DNA from: JAEINY01 sp942490535
GTDB lineage: Bacteria > Bacteroidota > Bacteroidia > Bacteroidales > Marinilabiliaceae
Length of the DNA stretch: 64,000 bases
NCBI GenBank assembly: GCA_942490535.1
Contig: CALNXQ010000004.1
Span: forward strand, 876,220-940,219
Reading direction: 5' to 3'
The position numbers were made by a program, and so were the translations under genes. Shown here in pieces: positions 62,953-64,000 of the stretch. Under the pieces are notes generated by a model that saw only the letters and a program-made list of their open reading frames with translations, did no database searches and was not told where the DNA came from. Position 1 is the first letter of the stretch. Every line of letters starts with the position of its first letter.

Positions 62953-63381
62953 ATGAGTCGAAAAAGAATATTTAACCATCTCCTAAACCGGGCCCTGGTA
63001 CTAATTGGAATCATACTTTTATCAGCTTGTTCTGAAAAAGCAGATCAAAAAGAGAAAATAACATTGGTTAAAACCACCACAGTAAAAGCCTGGGTAAAAG
63101 ATGAACCCATCCCCTACCCCGGAAAAATTAAAGCAGCGGCCGATGTGAAGCTGGCGTTCCGTGTGGCGGGTCCCATTCATCGATTCACTGTGGAAGAAGG
63201 TCAATTCGTTCGAAAAGGGCAGGTGATTGCTGAAATAGACCCCCGTGATTATGAGCTACAGTTGGCGGCCACCAAAGCCGAATACACACAGATAAAAGCG
63301 GAGGCCGAACGTGTCATTGAACTACACAAGCGCAACAGCGCGTCTACCAATGATTACGACAAAGCCCGGTATCCGGATTAA
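62953..63381 (+). pseudogene. HlyD/AcrA-type RND adaptor (membrane fusion protein), N-terminal part
   Basis: The start of a periplasmic adaptor that links an inner-membrane RND pump to an outer-membrane channel. A lipobox (IGIILLSAC, Cys ~23) anchors it, and the first biotinyl-lipoyl half (FRVAGPIHRFTVEEGQFV then KGQVIAEIDPRDYEL) and the first coiled-coil helix are intact. The ATG (MSRKRIFNH) is preferred over an upstream in-frame ATG at 62887. The frame is lost after KARY near 63371; GLNRMQAKL continues in another frame. Confidence 0.85.
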
Positions 63382-63386
63382 ACCGC

Positions 63387-64000
63387 ATGCAGGCTAAACT
63401 CGATGCCCATCAAAATGCGTTAACAGATAGCCGCCTGATCGCGCCATTTGACGGTTACATTCAGGAAAAGTTCTTTGATGCACACGAAACCGTTAGTGCC
63501 GGTTTACCCATTGTAAGCATGATCAACACGTCATGGTATGAAGTAGAAATTGACATTCCAGCCACTGATTTTGTGCGTAAAGACCAATTCAAGGCCTTTC
63601 GCTGTCAAACAGATGTCTATCCGGGTCAACGCTCCCCTTGGAGTTATTGGAGATCACACATAAATCAAACCTCAACCAGCTGTATAAAATGCGCCTGAAA
63701 TTGCATAAACAGGAAGCATTCAGCCTGGCTGCCGGAATGAGTGTGAATGTGACCATCGATTTTCACAGCAATATGAATCAGCTTTACTATCCATCCCATT
63801 TATCGGCTGTAACGTAATGATCAATCATACGTCTATATCTTTCAGCCACAAACCGGCACCTTATCAAACATGAAGTTCAAATTCAGGAGCTTTTAAAAGA
63901 TGGATCTGCCGTTGTCAAAGGGCAAATACAAGTGGGCGACCAAGTGGTTTCGGCGGGTGTTCATACGCTGAAAGAGGGTCAAAAAGTAGCCCTGTTAAAA
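63387..64000 (+). pseudogene. HlyD/AcrA-type RND adaptor, C-terminal part with further frame breaks (runs off window)
   Basis: Continues the adaptor: MQAKLDAHQNALTDSRLIAP then FDGYIQEKFF (second lipoyl half) and the beta-barrel domain. The frame shifts again near 63637 (then KMRLKLHKQEAFSLAAGMS), near 63815 (then SYVYIFQPQTGTLS) and near 63868 (then KHEVQIQELLKDG), and the last frame is open at the window end (VSAGVHTLKEGQKVALLK). The pump and channel genes would be expected just beyond the edge. Four breaks in 500 bases favour poor sequence over recent decay. Confidence 0.8.

Overview
The window looks like a chromosomal segment of a marine or saline member of the Bacteroidota, probably Bacteroidales/Marinilabiliales-like. 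The reasons are several TonB-dependent receptors with CarboxypepD_reg-like N-termini, LytS/LytTR pairs, DUF4097 proteins, an M64 peptidase, near-absence of Shine-Dalgarno sites, and -7 boxes of the TAnnTTTG type in front of several genes. The organism assignment is inference; no rRNA or tRNA gene was seen.

Layout. 1-3.3 kb: three paralogous membrane histidine kinases in a row (the first cut by the window edge). 3.5-7.3 kb: SDF-family symporter, chorismate synthase (aroC) and SlyD-type FKBP. 7.6-12.3 kb: leftward unit TonB receptor / periplasmic helical protein / LytS-type kinase / LytTR regulator. 12.6-18.4 kb: SDR reductase with thioesterase, LysE exporter, then a PiT phosphate transporter with a PhoU-like tail followed by a porin. 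18.7-21.6 kb: a His-rich small protein and a TonB receptor, probably for metal uptake. 21.8-22.0 kb: a 22-bp tandem repeat array. 22.0-26.8 kb: a leftward ECF sigma / anti-sigma with HEAT-like repeats / esterase lipoprotein / two DUF4097 / small lipoprotein cluster. 27.6-35.2 kb: a tightly packed leftward three-gene unit (unknown protein, ten-helix membrane protein, 1757-residue Ser/Thr kinase-ATPase-GAF-histidine kinase). 36-40.4 kb: TonB receptor, MoeB-rhodanese and TlpA-like thioredoxin. 40.4-41.5 kb: a 1.1-kb gene-poor stretch with three 105-bp repeats. 41.5-44.6 kb: outer-membrane protein / small PstS-like binding protein / chemoreceptor. 45.9-48.8 kb: an ArsR-controlled arsenical operon with two visible operators. 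49.5-57.3 kb: a second chemoreceptor (Cache type), DUF2293, YchJ, M64 peptidase, an unknown helical protein and a DUF1704 metallopeptidase. 57.3-58.0 kb: a RAYT transposase gene bracketed by REP-like hairpins. 58.2-64 kb: three genes (gluzincin-propeller-barrel protein, metallophosphoesterase, HlyD/RND adaptor) that all carry single-base frame breaks, so the last 5 kb is either poor sequence or a decaying region.

The most unusual items are the giant kinase operon with its unrecognised first gene, the OMP/PstS-like/MCP sensing unit, the paired ArsR operators, the two tandem-repeat arrays, the RAYT/REP element and the GC-rich inverted repeat in front of the unknown gene at 55.0 kb.
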